Shown in pieces: positions 51,684 through 60,901 of a stretch of DNA of 64,000 nt. Positions within the stretch are counted from its first letter, which is position 1. Every line of letters starts with the position of its first letter. The DNA lies in NCBI RefSeq assembly GCF_041679265.1, contig NZ_JBGFSM010000004.1, forward strand, positions 62,001-126,000, read 5' to 3'. The position numbers and the translations under genes were made by a program. This DNA comes from Autumnicola sp041679265 (GTDB taxonomy: Bacteria; Bacteroidota; Bacteroidia; Flavobacteriales; Flavobacteriaceae). A model generated the notes under the pieces. The model saw nothing but the letters and a program-made list of their open reading frames with translations. It had not been told where the DNA came from and did not search any database.

Positions 51684-54170
51684 TCATTCCACTATAACAG
51701 GTTCCACATCCCAAATTTCGACACTGTAATCTCGTATAGACCGGTCTGCAGAGAATTTCCCCATATTAGCAACATTGTGGATAGATTTCTTAATCCACTC
51801 TTTTTTATTACGCCATACTTCATGAATGTGCTCCTGGCAGTGCATGTAAGACTGGTAATCCTTAAGCAAGAGGTAAGGATCCTGTTGCAAAAGGTTCTCA
51901 TAAACCGGGCGAAAAAGTTCAGGGTCTCCGTTAGAAAGTTCTTCTGAAACAAGGAAATCAAGTACCTGCCTTAGTTGTTCATTTTCTTCATACAACTTAT
52001 AAGGCCGGTAACCTTCTGCCTTAACCTCCTGCACTTCTGAAGCAGTAAGGCCAAAAAGAAAGAAATTCTCCTCCCCCACCTGTTCACATATCTCCACATT
52101 GGCCCCATCTAGTGTTCCCACTGTTAATGCCCCGTTTAAGGCAAATTTCATGTTCCCCGTACCCGAGGCTTCCTTGCCAGCAAGGGAAACCTGTTCGGAA
52201 AGATCGGCCGCGGGATAAACTTTTTGCGCCTGTTTTACACTGAAGTTTGGCAGAAAAACAACCTTAATTTTATCATTTACATCTGCATCATTATTTACCA
52301 GTTCACTAACCGCGGTAATAAGCCGGATAATGCGCTTGGCCATAAAATATCCCGGGGCGGCTTTGCCTCCAAAAATAAAGGCACAGGGAGCAACTTCGCC
52401 GGCCTTTCCATTTTTTATTTTAAGGTAAAGGCTTAAAATATGAAGTATTTTAAGATGTTGGCGTTTGTATTCATGTATCCTTTTTACATGCACATCAAAA
52501 AGCATTTCAGGAGCTATGGAAATTCCCGTTTGCTCCTGTATATAACGAGCCAGGTTTCTTTTATTTTCCAGTTTTACTGCTGCCCATTTTTGTTGGAATT
52601 CTTCATCTTCCACATACTTTTCTATAGCTTTTATTTCCTCAAGGTTAGTATACCAACCTTCTCCAATTTTTTCTGTAATAAGTCCCGCCAGGCCGGGATT
52701 ACTCACTGCCAGGAACCGCCGGTAGGAGATTCCATTGGTTACATTGGTAAATTTTTCTGGCCAAAAACTTGCAAAATCATTAAGCACCTGGTTCTTTAAC
52801 AACATAGAATGCAGGGCTGAAACTCCGTTAACTTTATAACTGCCCACAGTTGCCAGATGTGCCATACGTACTGAAGGTTCTCCCCGCTCATCTATAATAG
52901 ACATCCCGGCAATTTGCTCCCCGCTAAAATTCTGGTCCCTCAATTCATGTAAAAAACGACTGTTTATTTCATAAATAATCTCCAGATGGCGTGGCAAAAT
53001 TTGCCCCAGCAGGCTTACCGGCCAGGTTTCCAAAGCCTCAGGTAAAAGCGTATGATTGGTGTAGGCAAAGGTTTGTCTTGTAACCTCCCACGCGGTATCC
53101 CATTCCATATCATGGCGATCCACCAGCAACCGCATAAGTTCTGCTACTGAAATTGAAGGGTGGGTATCATTAAGCTGAATGGTGAATTTTTCGTGCAGGC
53201 TCTCCAAACTTCTACCCTGGAACAGGTGCAGGTGCAGGATATCCTGAAGCGAACAGGAAACAAAGAAATATTGTTGTTTTAAGCGAAGTTCCTTGCCGGA
53301 GAGGTTCTCATCGTTAGGATAAAGTACCTTGGTAAGGTTTTCAGACCTTATTTTTTTCTCTACGGCACGATAATAATCGCCGCCGTTATAGGCTGAAAAA
53401 TCAAAAGACTCTATAGCTTCAGATCTCCACAAACGCATGATAATGCCATTGCCCTTATAACCAAGAATAGGAGTATCGTATGCCGTGCCCTTAAGTTTCA
53501 TCTCGGGGATCCATTCTACATGAAAATCATTATTGGAATCCTGGCCATGTTCAGTTTTCCCGCCAAATTTCACCTCGTAGGCAATCTCCGGCCGCACCAC
53601 CTCCCACGGATTTCCATAATGCAGCCATTTATCTGTAGCTTCAGACTGCCAGCCGTCTTTGATTTCCTGCTTAAAAATTCCGTATTCGTACCGTATCCCG
53701 TAGCCCACAGAAGGAATCCCGCGCGTGGCCATAGCATCCAGGTAACAGGACGCCAGCCTGCCAAGGCCGCCGTTTCCCAGGCCCGGCTCCACCTCTTCTT
53801 CCAGCAAATCTTCCAGTTTTATGTCCAGTTCTTCCAGCGCCTGCCTTGTTTCTCCGGTTATCCTTAAGTTAAGGAGATTCATCCCCAGGTGCGGGCCTGG
53901 CAAATATTCTGCTGAAAAATAAGCGACAGATTTCGCGTTCTTCCGGGCAATTTCATTTGTAGACTTTACAAATTGTTTAAAAGCTCTGTCTCTAATGGCC
54001 AACGCGAGGGCAGAATACAGGTCCAGGTTGCTGGCAAGCGGAGGGATACGCCCAATCCGGTAAAACAGGTTTTCAAGAAATGAAGATTTTATTTCCTCTT
54101 TGGTCAGGCCCAGGTGTTCTTCTGCTTCTTTTGAAGAAAGATAATTCCTGATTGTTTCGTTCTGTTGCAT
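51684..54170 (-). CDS. glgP: Glycogen/alpha-glucan phosphorylase (GT35)
   Basis: The 828-residue cytoplasmic enzyme shows the GT35 hallmarks: 'EPGLGNGGLGRLASCYLDAMAT' near the start (split over two motifs), 'WEVTRQTFAYTNHTLLPEALE', and the pyridoxal-phosphate lysine block 'EASGTGNMKFALNG' toward the end. Length matches the family. It uses phosphate to release glucose-1-phosphate from glycogen or maltodextrin. A 49-residue frame begins just upstream and may be co-transcribed. The N-terminus starts with MQQNETIRN; no signal is present. Confidence 0.97.
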   Translation of the reverse strand: MQQNETIRNYLSSKEAEEHLGLTKEEIKSSFLENLFYRIGRIPPLASNLDLYSALALAIRDRAFKQFVKSTNEIARKNAKSVAYFSAEYLPGPHLGMNLLNLRITGETRQALEELDIKLEDLLEEEVEPGLGNGGLGRLASCYLDAMATRGIPSVGYGIRYEYGIFKQEIKDGWQSEATDKWLHYGNPWEVVRPEIAYEVKFGGKTEHGQDSNNDFHVEWIPEMKLKGTAYDTPILGYKGNGIIMRLWRSEAIESFDFSAYNGGDYYRAVEKKIRSENLTKVLYPNDENLSGKELRLKQQYFFVSCSLQDILHLHLFQGRSLESLHEKFTIQLNDTHPSISVAELMRLLVDRHDMEWDTAWEVTRQTFAYTNHTLLPEALETWPVSLLGQILPRHLEIIYEINSRFLHELRDQNFSGEQIAGMSIIDERGEPSVRMAHLATVGSYKVNGVSALHSMLLKNQVLNDFASFWPEKFTNVTNGISYRRFLAVSNPGLAGLITEKIGEGWYTNLEEIKAIEKYVEDEEFQQKWAAVKLENKRNLARYIQEQTGISIAPEMLFDVHVKRIHEYKRQHLKILHILSLYLKIKNGKAGEVAPCAFIFGGKAAPGYFMAKRIIRLITAVSELVNNDADVNDKIKVVFLPNFSVKQAQKVYPAADLSEQVSLAGKEASGTGNMKFALNGALTVGTLDGANVEICEQVGEENFFLFGLTASEVQEVKAEGYRPYKLYEENEQLRQVLDFLVSEELSNGDPELFRPVYENLLQQDPYLLLKDYQSYMHCQEHIHEVWRNKKEWIKKSIHNVANMGKFSADRSIRDYSVEIWDVEPVIVE

Positions 54171-54195
54171 TGGATTTTGTTTAGATCAAAAGAGA

Positions 54196-54345
54196 TTAAA
54201 AAATAGTCATTTTTTTATTAAGCCTGTGGGTAAACTTTTTAAAGGCCTGGTCTTCGGCATCTATATCCTTTATATTTTCTGCGGAAGATGATATCTCTAA
54301 GGCTTTCAGAACTTCCAAAGGCTTTAAGGAATATGCTATTTTCAA
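54196..54345 (-). CDS. Possible 49-residue protein upstream of glgP, TTG start
   Basis: This minus-strand frame opens after a stop and can start at TTG (54345), giving 49 residues. The composition, with balanced Lys/Glu, 'PLEVLKALEI' and 'IDAEDQAFKKFTHRLNKK', looks like a soluble, helical coding sequence rather than random translation. It ends 25 bases before the glgP start. There is no ATG except in the last five codons, so it may be a non-ATG small gene or the remnant of one. I do not recognise it. Confidence 0.3.
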   Translation of the reverse strand: MKIAYSLKPLEVLKALEISSSAENIKDIDAEDQAFKKFTHRLNKKMTIF

Positions 54346-54454
54346 TAAACTCTAAAAAGATATGAAGATTTTGTAACAATTTCAGCACAAGGGCCTCCAA
54401 TTAATAACTTACAATGCATTATATTTAGCAAATTTTTAACTTAAAATTACATCA

Positions 54455-57325
54455 ATGACAATCATCAAATTCAAACCGATGGTATTCATGCTGTCATTGC
54501 TTCTGGTTGGTTTTGTTTCCTGTAAAGATAATGGGAAAGACAAAAATGACACCGCAGATGCAGGTTTATCAATCGATTACGAAAAGTATGAGCTGGATAA
54601 CGGGCTCAATGTTGTTCTCCATCAGGACAAATCAGATCCTATTGTTTCCGTGGCTATCCAATACGGCGTGGGATCTAACCGTGAGAAAAAAGGCCGCACC
54701 GGGTTTGCGCACCTTTTTGAGCATATGCTGTTCCAGGAATCTGAAAATGTTCCGCAGGACCAATTCTTCAAAAAAATACAGGATGCCGGCGGAACTTTAA
54801 ACGGAGGCACCTGGCAGGACGGAACGGTTTATTATGAAGTGGTTCCCAACAACGCACTGGAAACCGTGATGTGGCTGGAATCTGACCGTATGGGATATTT
54901 AATCAATACCGTTACAGAATCTGCTTTTGTTAATCAACAGGAAGTGGTACAGAATGAAAAACGCCAGCGCGTAGACAATAATCCTTACGGCCATACCAGT
55001 TGGGTGATAGATAAAAATTTGTATCCGGACGGGCACCCCTACAGCTGGCAGGTAATTGGAGAACTGGAAGACCTTCAGAATGCCACCGTAGAAGACGTAA
55101 AGGAATTTTATGATAAGTTTTACGGCCCAAATAATGCCACTTTAGTGATAGCGGGAGATTTTGACAGGTCCAAAACTAAAGAAATGGTGGAAAAATACTT
55201 CGGGGAAATCAAAAAGCGCCAGGAAGTGGAGCCCCTGCAAACACAAACTGTGTCCCTTGATGAAACCAAAAGGTTATACCATGAAGACAATTTTGCCACC
55301 GCGCCACAGTTAAATATGGTCTGGCCGGCGGTAGAGCAGTACAATAAGGATGCCTACGCCCTGGATTTCCTGGGCCAGGTATTATCTGACGGGAAGAAAG
55401 CGCCGCTCTACAAGGTGCTTGTTAAGAAAAGAGAACTCGCTTCACAACCTTACGCATATAATAGTGCAGACCAGATTGCCGGTAAATTTCAAATTCAGGT
55501 AACGGCCAATGCCGGGGTAGATTTAGACAGTGTGGAAGCCGGGATTGAAGAAGCTTTTGACCTGTTTGAAAAAGAAGGTGTTACGGAGCGTGATATTGAA
55601 CGTATTAAAGCAGGGCTGGAAACCGATTTTTATAACGGAATAAGCAGCGTCCTCGGCAAATCTTTCCAACTGGCGCAATATGATGTATTTGCGGGAGATC
55701 CCGGATTTATTGAAGAAGATATCCAAAACATCAAATCTGTCACCAAAGAAGACGTAATGAGGGTTTATAACAAGTATATAAAAGATAAACCTTTTGTGCT
55801 TACCAGCTTTGTACCCAAGGGCGAGATGAACCTTATTGCTGAAAATTCTGAAAAAGCAGAAGTTGTAGAAGAAGAAATCACTGAGAACGTAGAGACTGAA
55901 GTTGTGGAGACTGAACAGGAAATCCAGAAAACCCCTTCAAATTTTGATCGTTCCGTACCGCCTGAAATGGGAGAAACTCCCAAACTAAGCATTCCGGAAT
56001 CCTGGACTGTAGAAATGGATAACCAGATGGAAGTTTATGGCATCGAGCAGCATGAGCTGCCTTTGGTGAATTTCAGCCTGGTTATAGACGGCGGCCATCT
56101 TCTTGACGATCTTGACAAAAACGGCGTGGCCAATTTAATGACCGATATTATGATGGAAGGTACCGCCACCAAAACGCCTGAAGAGCTGGAAGAGGAAATA
56201 GACCTGCTTGGCGCAAACATCTATATGTACACTACAGATGAATCTATAGTGATTCGTGGCAATACGCTAAAACGTAACTTCCAGGAAACCATGGACCTTG
56301 TCCAGGAGATTTTGCTGGAGCCAAGATGGGATGAAGAAGAATTGGCACGAGTTAAAACCAGCACCATCAACAGCATCAAAAGAGCTGAAGCAAATCCTAA
56401 TGCCATTGCAGAAAGGGTTTATAATAAGGTTTTATATGGTGAGAACCACCCTCTTGCCTATCCAACTTTAGGCTCGGAGGAATCTGTTGAATCTATTACC
56501 ATGGAAGACCTTAAGGGCTTCTACAATAAAAATTTCTCTCCAACTGTGAGCCGTTTTCATGTAGTGGGAGATGTTAACAAATCTGAAGCTTTAGCTGCCG
56601 TAGAAGGCCTGGAAAAGAACTGGGAAGCCAAAGAAGTAAATATTCCTGAATTCGAAATTAAGAATGAGCGCGATAAAGCTTCTTTATATTTTGTAGATGT
56701 CCCTAATGCCAAGCAATCGGTGATCAATATTGGGTACATTGCCATCCCGCGTACAGACGAAGATTTTTTCCCTGCGGAAGTTATGAATTATAAGCTGGGA
56801 GGATCTTTTTCAGGAAACGTGAATTTGATTTTAAGAGAAGAGAAAGGCTATACCTACGGAGCAAGATCTGGTTTTAGCGGAACTAAAATTCCGGGCACCT
56901 TCACAGCCTCTTCAAGTGTTAGAACAAATACTACGGGAGAATCTGTAGAAATTTTCAGGGACGAAATTGCCAAATACAGAGACGGCATCAGTAAAGAAGA
57001 TCTTGAATTTACCAAGAACGCGCTTATAAAATCCAATGCCCGCCGCTTTGAAACCCAGGGATCGCTATTGGGAATGCTTCAGGAAATGAGCGCGTATGAG
57101 CTGGATCCAAAATATATTGAAAATGAAGAAAAGATCATTGGGAATATGACGCTGGAGCAGCATAAAGAGCTTGCCAACAAATATTTAGATGAATCAAAAA
57201 TGGCTTATCTGGTGGTAGGCGATGCCGCCACCCAGTTTCAGCAGTTTAAAAATATGGGCTTTGATGAGGTTAAATTATTGAATAAAGAAGGGGAAGAAGT
57301 CAAACTTTCGGCAGTAAAACCATAA
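54455..57325 (+). CDS. M16 zinc metallopeptidase, two-domain pitrilysin type, lipoprotein
   Basis: The 956-residue protein has a lipoprotein signal with 'GFVSC' and two M16 repeats. The first has the inverted zinc motif His86-Leu-Phe-Glu89-His90 ('FAHLFEHM') and the following downstream Glu, so it is active. The second half (about 510-950) has no HxxEH but keeps the Arg/Tyr block 'REEKGYTYGARSGF', as expected of the non-catalytic partner half. Between them is an acidic linker (about 470-500, rich in Glu). It degrades peptides in the periplasm or at the outer membrane. It stands alone and is followed by a strong terminator. Confidence 0.93.
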   Translation: MTIIKFKPMVFMLSLLLVGFVSCKDNGKDKNDTADAGLSIDYEKYELDNGLNVVLHQDKSDPIVSVAIQYGVGSNREKKGRTGFAHLFEHMLFQESENVPQDQFFKKIQDAGGTLNGGTWQDGTVYYEVVPNNALETVMWLESDRMGYLINTVTESAFVNQQEVVQNEKRQRVDNNPYGHTSWVIDKNLYPDGHPYSWQVIGELEDLQNATVEDVKEFYDKFYGPNNATLVIAGDFDRSKTKEMVEKYFGEIKKRQEVEPLQTQTVSLDETKRLYHEDNFATAPQLNMVWPAVEQYNKDAYALDFLGQVLSDGKKAPLYKVLVKKRELASQPYAYNSADQIAGKFQIQVTANAGVDLDSVEAGIEEAFDLFEKEGVTERDIERIKAGLETDFYNGISSVLGKSFQLAQYDVFAGDPGFIEEDIQNIKSVTKEDVMRVYNKYIKDKPFVLTSFVPKGEMNLIAENSEKAEVVEEEITENVETEVVETEQEIQKTPSNFDRSVPPEMGETPKLSIPESWTVEMDNQMEVYGIEQHELPLVNFSLVIDGGHLLDDLDKNGVANLMTDIMMEGTATKTPEELEEEIDLLGANIYMYTTDESIVIRGNTLKRNFQETMDLVQEILLEPRWDEEELARVKTSTINSIKRAEANPNAIAERVYNKVLYGENHPLAYPTLGSEESVESITMEDLKGFYNKNFSPTVSRFHVVGDVNKSEALAAVEGLEKNWEAKEVNIPEFEIKNERDKASLYFVDVPNAKQSVINIGYIAIPRTDEDFFPAEVMNYKLGGSFSGNVNLILREEKGYTYGARSGFSGTKIPGTFTASSSVRTNTTGESVEIFRDEIAKYRDGISKEDLEFTKNALIKSNARRFETQGSLLGMLQEMSAYELDPKYIENEEKIIGNMTLEQHKELANKYLDESKMAYLVVGDAATQFQQFKNMGFDEVKLLNKEGEEVKLSAVKP

Positions 57326-57348
57326 ATAAATTTACTGATTTTGGTCTT

Positions 57349-57386
57349 AAAAAAGGCTGGTTGAAAAATTTCAACCAGCCTTTTTT
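57349..57386 (+). terminator. Rho-independent terminator after the M16 gene
   Basis: AAAAAAGGCTGGTTGAAA (57349-57366) pairs with TTTCAACCAGCCTTTTTT (57369-57386), an 18-base self-complementary stretch with a T-run. Confidence 0.9.
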
Positions 57387-57573
57387 ATTACACTTTTAGG
57401 TTGCAATAAACGCCATGCAATTCGTATAGCATTGATTTTCAATAGTAAACTTTTAATTATGGGATTTTAATTTATTTTCTTCAATATTAAGAATATTTCG
57501 GCATGCTTTTGGTTTCCTAATAATATGTTAATAAATAGTGAAGAAAAGTTAATGAAGATGATAAGAAAGATTC

Positions 57574-57581
57574 TACATTTG
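57574..57581 (+). promoter_or_regulatory. -7 promoter box for the 76-residue gene
   Basis: TACATTTG fits the Bacteroidota -7 consensus TAnnTTTG exactly. A near-consensus TTA (57549-57551) lies 22 bases upstream in the -33 position. The start codon follows 28 bases downstream. Confidence 0.5.
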
Positions 57582-57609
57582 TCTTCCAGATTACATAAAA
57601 TCCCCAATT

Positions 57610-57840
57610 ATGGTAATAACAAAAAATATAAGTCGGGAACAAATTGCAACAACTAAAATGTTCCGTTCCCTCTCTACCCCAATGCAGCAAAATATCCTGA
57701 AAATGCACAATATTTTGAAAATTCAGGAAGAGATTGATTTAGCAACTGCCGTTGGCTTGCAAGCCTGGAATACTATCACTAAAACCACTTATGCAAATCG
57801 CATAATTGTACAGGAATTGCTGCAGAACAAAGAAATTTAA
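57610..57840 (+). CDS. Small orphan protein, 76 residues
   Basis: This ORF has its own consensus -7 box upstream and a hairpin terminator 26 bases after its stop, so it behaves as a complete single-gene unit. The 76-residue product is soluble and probably helical, with 'LSTPMQQNILKMHNILKIQEEID' spanning most of one helix and a C-terminal 'RIIVQELLQNKEI'. It has no signal peptide and no motif I know. It is likely a real gene of unknown function. Confidence 0.6.
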   Translation: MVITKNISREQIATTKMFRSLSTPMQQNILKMHNILKIQEEIDLATAVGLQAWNTITKTTYANRIIVQELLQNKEI

Positions 57841-57866
57841 ATTTTCCAATTTTGTACTTTCCCGAA

Positions 57867-57903
57867 TCACCCCTTGGTGCAGCTGTACCTTGGGGTGATT
57901 TTT
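57867..57903 (+). terminator. Terminator after the 76-residue gene
   Basis: TCACCCC (57867-57873) pairs with GGGGTGA (57892-57898). An internal GGT/ACC extension follows after a two-base mismatch, and TTTTT comes after the stem. Confidence 0.75.
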
Positions 57904-58003
57904 ATTTCTAGTTTCCTCATGCAGATTGCTTTTTCAGATAAAAGATCATGGCGGCTTTACTTTCCATTTGTTTATCTTAGCTTCTAAAATAGTAGGATTT
58001 CTT

Positions 58004-59572
58004 ATGCAGGCAATATCTTTCAGGGCAGTACTGCTGCTCTTCTTCGTTTCTACATTTATTTCCACTACAAAAGCCCAGGGCATTAGCGATGCACAGCTGG
58101 ACAGCCTTGTGGAAAAAACCATGACTACTTTTAATGTTCCCGGAATTGCAGTGGCAGTTCTTAAAGACGGAAAAATTGTTCATATGAAGGGATACGGCGT
58201 ACGGTCCCTGGAAAAGGGAGGAGAAGTAAATGAAAATACCCTTTTTGGGGTGGCTTCCAATACCAAAGCTTTTACCAGTGCGGCTCTTGGAAAGCTTATA
58301 GACCAGGGAAAAATTTCCTGGGATACCAAAGTCACCGAAATTATCCCGGAATTTAAATTGTACGATCCTTACGTCACCAGCGAGTTTACAATCCGGGACT
58401 TGCTTACCCACCGCAGTGGCCTGGGCCTTGGTGCCGGCGACCTGATGGTTTTTCCGGCAGCCAACAAAACCAATATGGAGGAACTTATCTATAACCTAAG
58501 GTTTTTAAAACCGGTTTCTTCTTTCCGATCCAAATTTGATTATGACAACCTGCTTTATATTGTGGCCGGAGAGATTGTGGAAAGGGTTGCCGGGGAAGAT
58601 TACGAAGAATTTATAAGGGAGAATATATTGGAACCGCTTCACATGGACCGTACCGCCATGTCCTGGCACCGTATTGATGATTATTCCAATGTAATTGAAG
58701 GCCATGCCCCGGTAGATGGAAAACTGGTAACTGTTGGCCTGAGTTTTACAAAAGTCGCCAATCCTGCCGCAGGTATTTATTCTTCAGTAAATGATATGAG
58801 CAAATGGGTGCAGGCACAATTAAACCACGGCAAATATGGCGAAGATTTGCAAAAGCGCCTTTTCAGCGAAGAGGTCCATGAGGAAATGTGGACGCCTCAA
58901 ACCATTTTAAGAACCGGAAGCGGAGATTATAACACTCATTTTAAAGCTTATGGTCTTGGCTGGTTTCTTAGTGATGTTAATGGTTACAAAGAAGTGACCC
59001 ATACCGGCGGACTTTTAGGAATTGTGAGCCAGGTTACCATGATCCCGGAACTGGACCTGGGGATCATCGTGCTTACCAACCAGCAATCCGGAGCGGCATT
59101 TAGGTCAATTACCAACACTATTAAAGATTCCTATTTTGGGATTGAAGGCGAAAACAGGATTAAGCAATACAACAACACCAGGATTAAAAGCGAAAAAGAG
59201 GCCGACTCTGTAGTAGCTCAAATTTGGAAAGAGGTGGCTGCAGTTCAGAAAAGTAAAAGCTTGAAGCCAGGGTCCATTTCCCGTTATACCGGCACTTACC
59301 AGGATCCCTGGTTTGGAAAAGTGAAAATTTCTGAAAAAGGCGGAAAGTTGTTTTTTGAAGCTGAAAATGCTCCTGATTTTAAAGGAGAGATGAGCTTTTA
59401 CAAAGGCAATGCGTTTGTGGTAAAATGGAACGCCCGTGGATTAAATGCCGATGCTTTTGTAATTTTTTCCCTGAATAAAGAAGCGGAAGCTAAAGGATTT
59501 TCCATGGAACCTGTATCTCCCATGACCGATTTTAGTTATGACTATCAGGATTTAAATTTCACCAGGATATAG
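58004..59572 (+). CDS. Serine hydrolase of the beta-lactamase/S12 family, secreted
   Basis: I start at 58004 ('MQAISFRAVLLLFFVSTFISTTKAQ'), which gives a clean signal peptide; an upstream in-frame ATG adds a non-typical N-terminus. The 522-residue product has the class C/S12 motifs: Ser85-x-x-Lys88 ('GVASNTKAF'), Tyr181-x-Asn183 ('FDYDNLLY') and 'THTGGLLG' in place of KTG. A C-terminal DUF3471-like beta domain (about 420-520) follows. These proteins act as peptidases or esterases in the periplasm; beta-lactam resistance is not implied. It is probably a single-gene transcript. Confidence 0.9.
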   Translation: MQAISFRAVLLLFFVSTFISTTKAQGISDAQLDSLVEKTMTTFNVPGIAVAVLKDGKIVHMKGYGVRSLEKGGEVNENTLFGVASNTKAFTSAALGKLIDQGKISWDTKVTEIIPEFKLYDPYVTSEFTIRDLLTHRSGLGLGAGDLMVFPAANKTNMEELIYNLRFLKPVSSFRSKFDYDNLLYIVAGEIVERVAGEDYEEFIRENILEPLHMDRTAMSWHRIDDYSNVIEGHAPVDGKLVTVGLSFTKVANPAAGIYSSVNDMSKWVQAQLNHGKYGEDLQKRLFSEEVHEEMWTPQTILRTGSGDYNTHFKAYGLGWFLSDVNGYKEVTHTGGLLGIVSQVTMIPELDLGIIVLTNQQSGAAFRSITNTIKDSYFGIEGENRIKQYNNTRIKSEKEADSVVAQIWKEVAAVQKSKSLKPGSISRYTGTYQDPWFGKVKISEKGGKLFFEAENAPDFKGEMSFYKGNAFVVKWNARGLNADAFVIFSLNKEAEAKGFSMEPVSPMTDFSYDYQDLNFTRI

Positions 59573-59728
59573 ACCAGACAGAAAGCAACCGGAGAAAAAC
59601 ATAGATATAAATCCGGGATGGCTAATGCGATTACCTCAAAATTGCTTTTACAAACTAATATTTTCTATTAATGTAATTTTCCTCTTACAATCTAAAAAAT
59701 CAGCAAATTTATTATCCCGTAAAACAGG

Positions 59729-59762
59729 AGTTAAATAACATATCTTTAGAAGTTATTTAACT
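59729..59762. promoter_or_regulatory. Perfect inverted repeat around the -7 box of the catalase gene
   Basis: AGTTAAATAAC (59729-59739) and GTTATTTAACT (59752-59762) form a perfect 11-base inverted repeat with a 12-base spacer. The spacer contains TATCTTTA, close to the -7 consensus. A repressor dimer binding here would block the promoter of the manganese catalase gene, 117 bases downstream. The rest of the 306-base intergenic stretch shows nothing else. Confidence 0.5.
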
Positions 59763-59878
59763 TTCCGCGCCAACATTATGTTCTAATTTTAAAGTTGTGA
59801 AGCAGAATCCTCCCCAGGAAAACTTTCCTTTCTCCTTCAGCTACAAAAGGAATTTTTAACTCAAAAACCAGGAAAATT

Positions 59879-60808
59879 ATGTTTTACCACGTAAAAGAAT
59901 TACAGTACAATGCCAGAGTGTCCAAACCCGATCCGGGATTTGCCAGTATGCTGCTGGAGCAGTTTGGGGGTGCGAACGGGGAACTGGCGGCAGCGCTACA
60001 ATATTTTACACAGGCGTTTTCGGCTAAAAAAGTACATCCGGACAAGTACGATATGCTTATGGATATTGCTACGGAAGAGTTCAGCCACCTTGAAATTGTG
60101 GGAGCAACCATCCAGATGTTATTAAAAGGAGTAAACGGTGACCTTAAGAATGCCGCTGAAGAATCTGAAATAATGGCTTTGATGAAAGGAAAAGCCTCTA
60201 AGGAAGAATTTATTCACCAGGCAATGGTTAACCCTCAGTTTTTTAATCTTACCGGTGGTGGCGTGGCCCCTGTGGACAGCCAGGGAAATCCCTTTAGCGG
60301 GAAATATATAAACGCCAACGGGGACCTTACGGTAGATTTGCGTTCTAATATAGCTGCAGAATCCAGGGCAAAAATTGTATATGAATATTTGCTACAGCAC
60401 ACCAGCGACCCTCATGTTAAAGATACGCTCAGGTTCTTGATGACCCGGGAAGTGGCGCATTTCCAGATGTTCCAGGCAGCACTGGATACCATAGAGCCAA
60501 ATTTCCCTCCGGGAGTATTGCAAAGTGATCCACGGTACAGCAATAAATATTTCAATCTTTCTAACGGGGAAGATGTTCGAGGCCCCTGGAATGAAGGCAA
60601 AAGCCCGCAGTTAGGGGAAACATGGGAATACATTTCCGATCCTATTGCACATGTGAAAGAATCTAAGGGAATGACAGAGAACCACTCTGCTAATTCCACA
60701 AGGAGCCTGGAAGAAGTAGATAAAAAGAACAAGGAACTTAGTAAGAAGAAGAGCCAGGAGGTGAAAGCGGCAATGCCAGACGGGGAAACCCAATGGAGTA
60801 AATACTAA
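59879..60808 (+). CDS. Manganese catalase
   Basis: The 309-residue cytoplasmic protein matches the dimanganese catalase family. The ligand set is Glu35 ('GANGELAAALQYF'), Glu67 and His70 ('EEFSHLE'), Glu in 'NIAAESRAK' and His in 'TREVAHFQ'. It has the family's four-helix ferritin-like core and a C-terminal extension with 'GPWNEGKSPQLG' that wraps the neighbour subunit. The last 40 residues are charged and lower in complexity. It converts hydrogen peroxide to water and oxygen without heme. The gene is alone, with an inverted repeat operator candidate before it. The next gene is a DsbA-like protein 93 bases downstream. Confidence 0.96.
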   Translation: MFYHVKELQYNARVSKPDPGFASMLLEQFGGANGELAAALQYFTQAFSAKKVHPDKYDMLMDIATEEFSHLEIVGATIQMLLKGVNGDLKNAAEESEIMALMKGKASKEEFIHQAMVNPQFFNLTGGGVAPVDSQGNPFSGKYINANGDLTVDLRSNIAAESRAKIVYEYLLQHTSDPHVKDTLRFLMTREVAHFQMFQAALDTIEPNFPPGVLQSDPRYSNKYFNLSNGEDVRGPWNEGKSPQLGETWEYISDPIAHVKESKGMTENHSANSTRSLEEVDKKNKELSKKKSQEVKAAMPDGETQWSKY

Positions 60809-60901
60809 ATACCTCCCATTATTTCTGGAGAAGTTTTATTATTCCAGAAGCAGAAACTGCTTCTGGAATTACTTCTTTTAAACCAACCCTTAAAACCTGT
60901 T

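Noticed and set aside
51678..51690. Two-base gap between the convergent ATP-grasp and glgP genes as a regulatory signal
   Set aside because: Close convergent ends are common in compact genomes and no shared hairpin is present.
58004..59572. Beta-lactam resistance gene
   Set aside because: The SxxK and YxN motifs define the S12 fold, but length, C-terminal domain and the HTGG motif fit secreted esterase or peptidase relatives instead.
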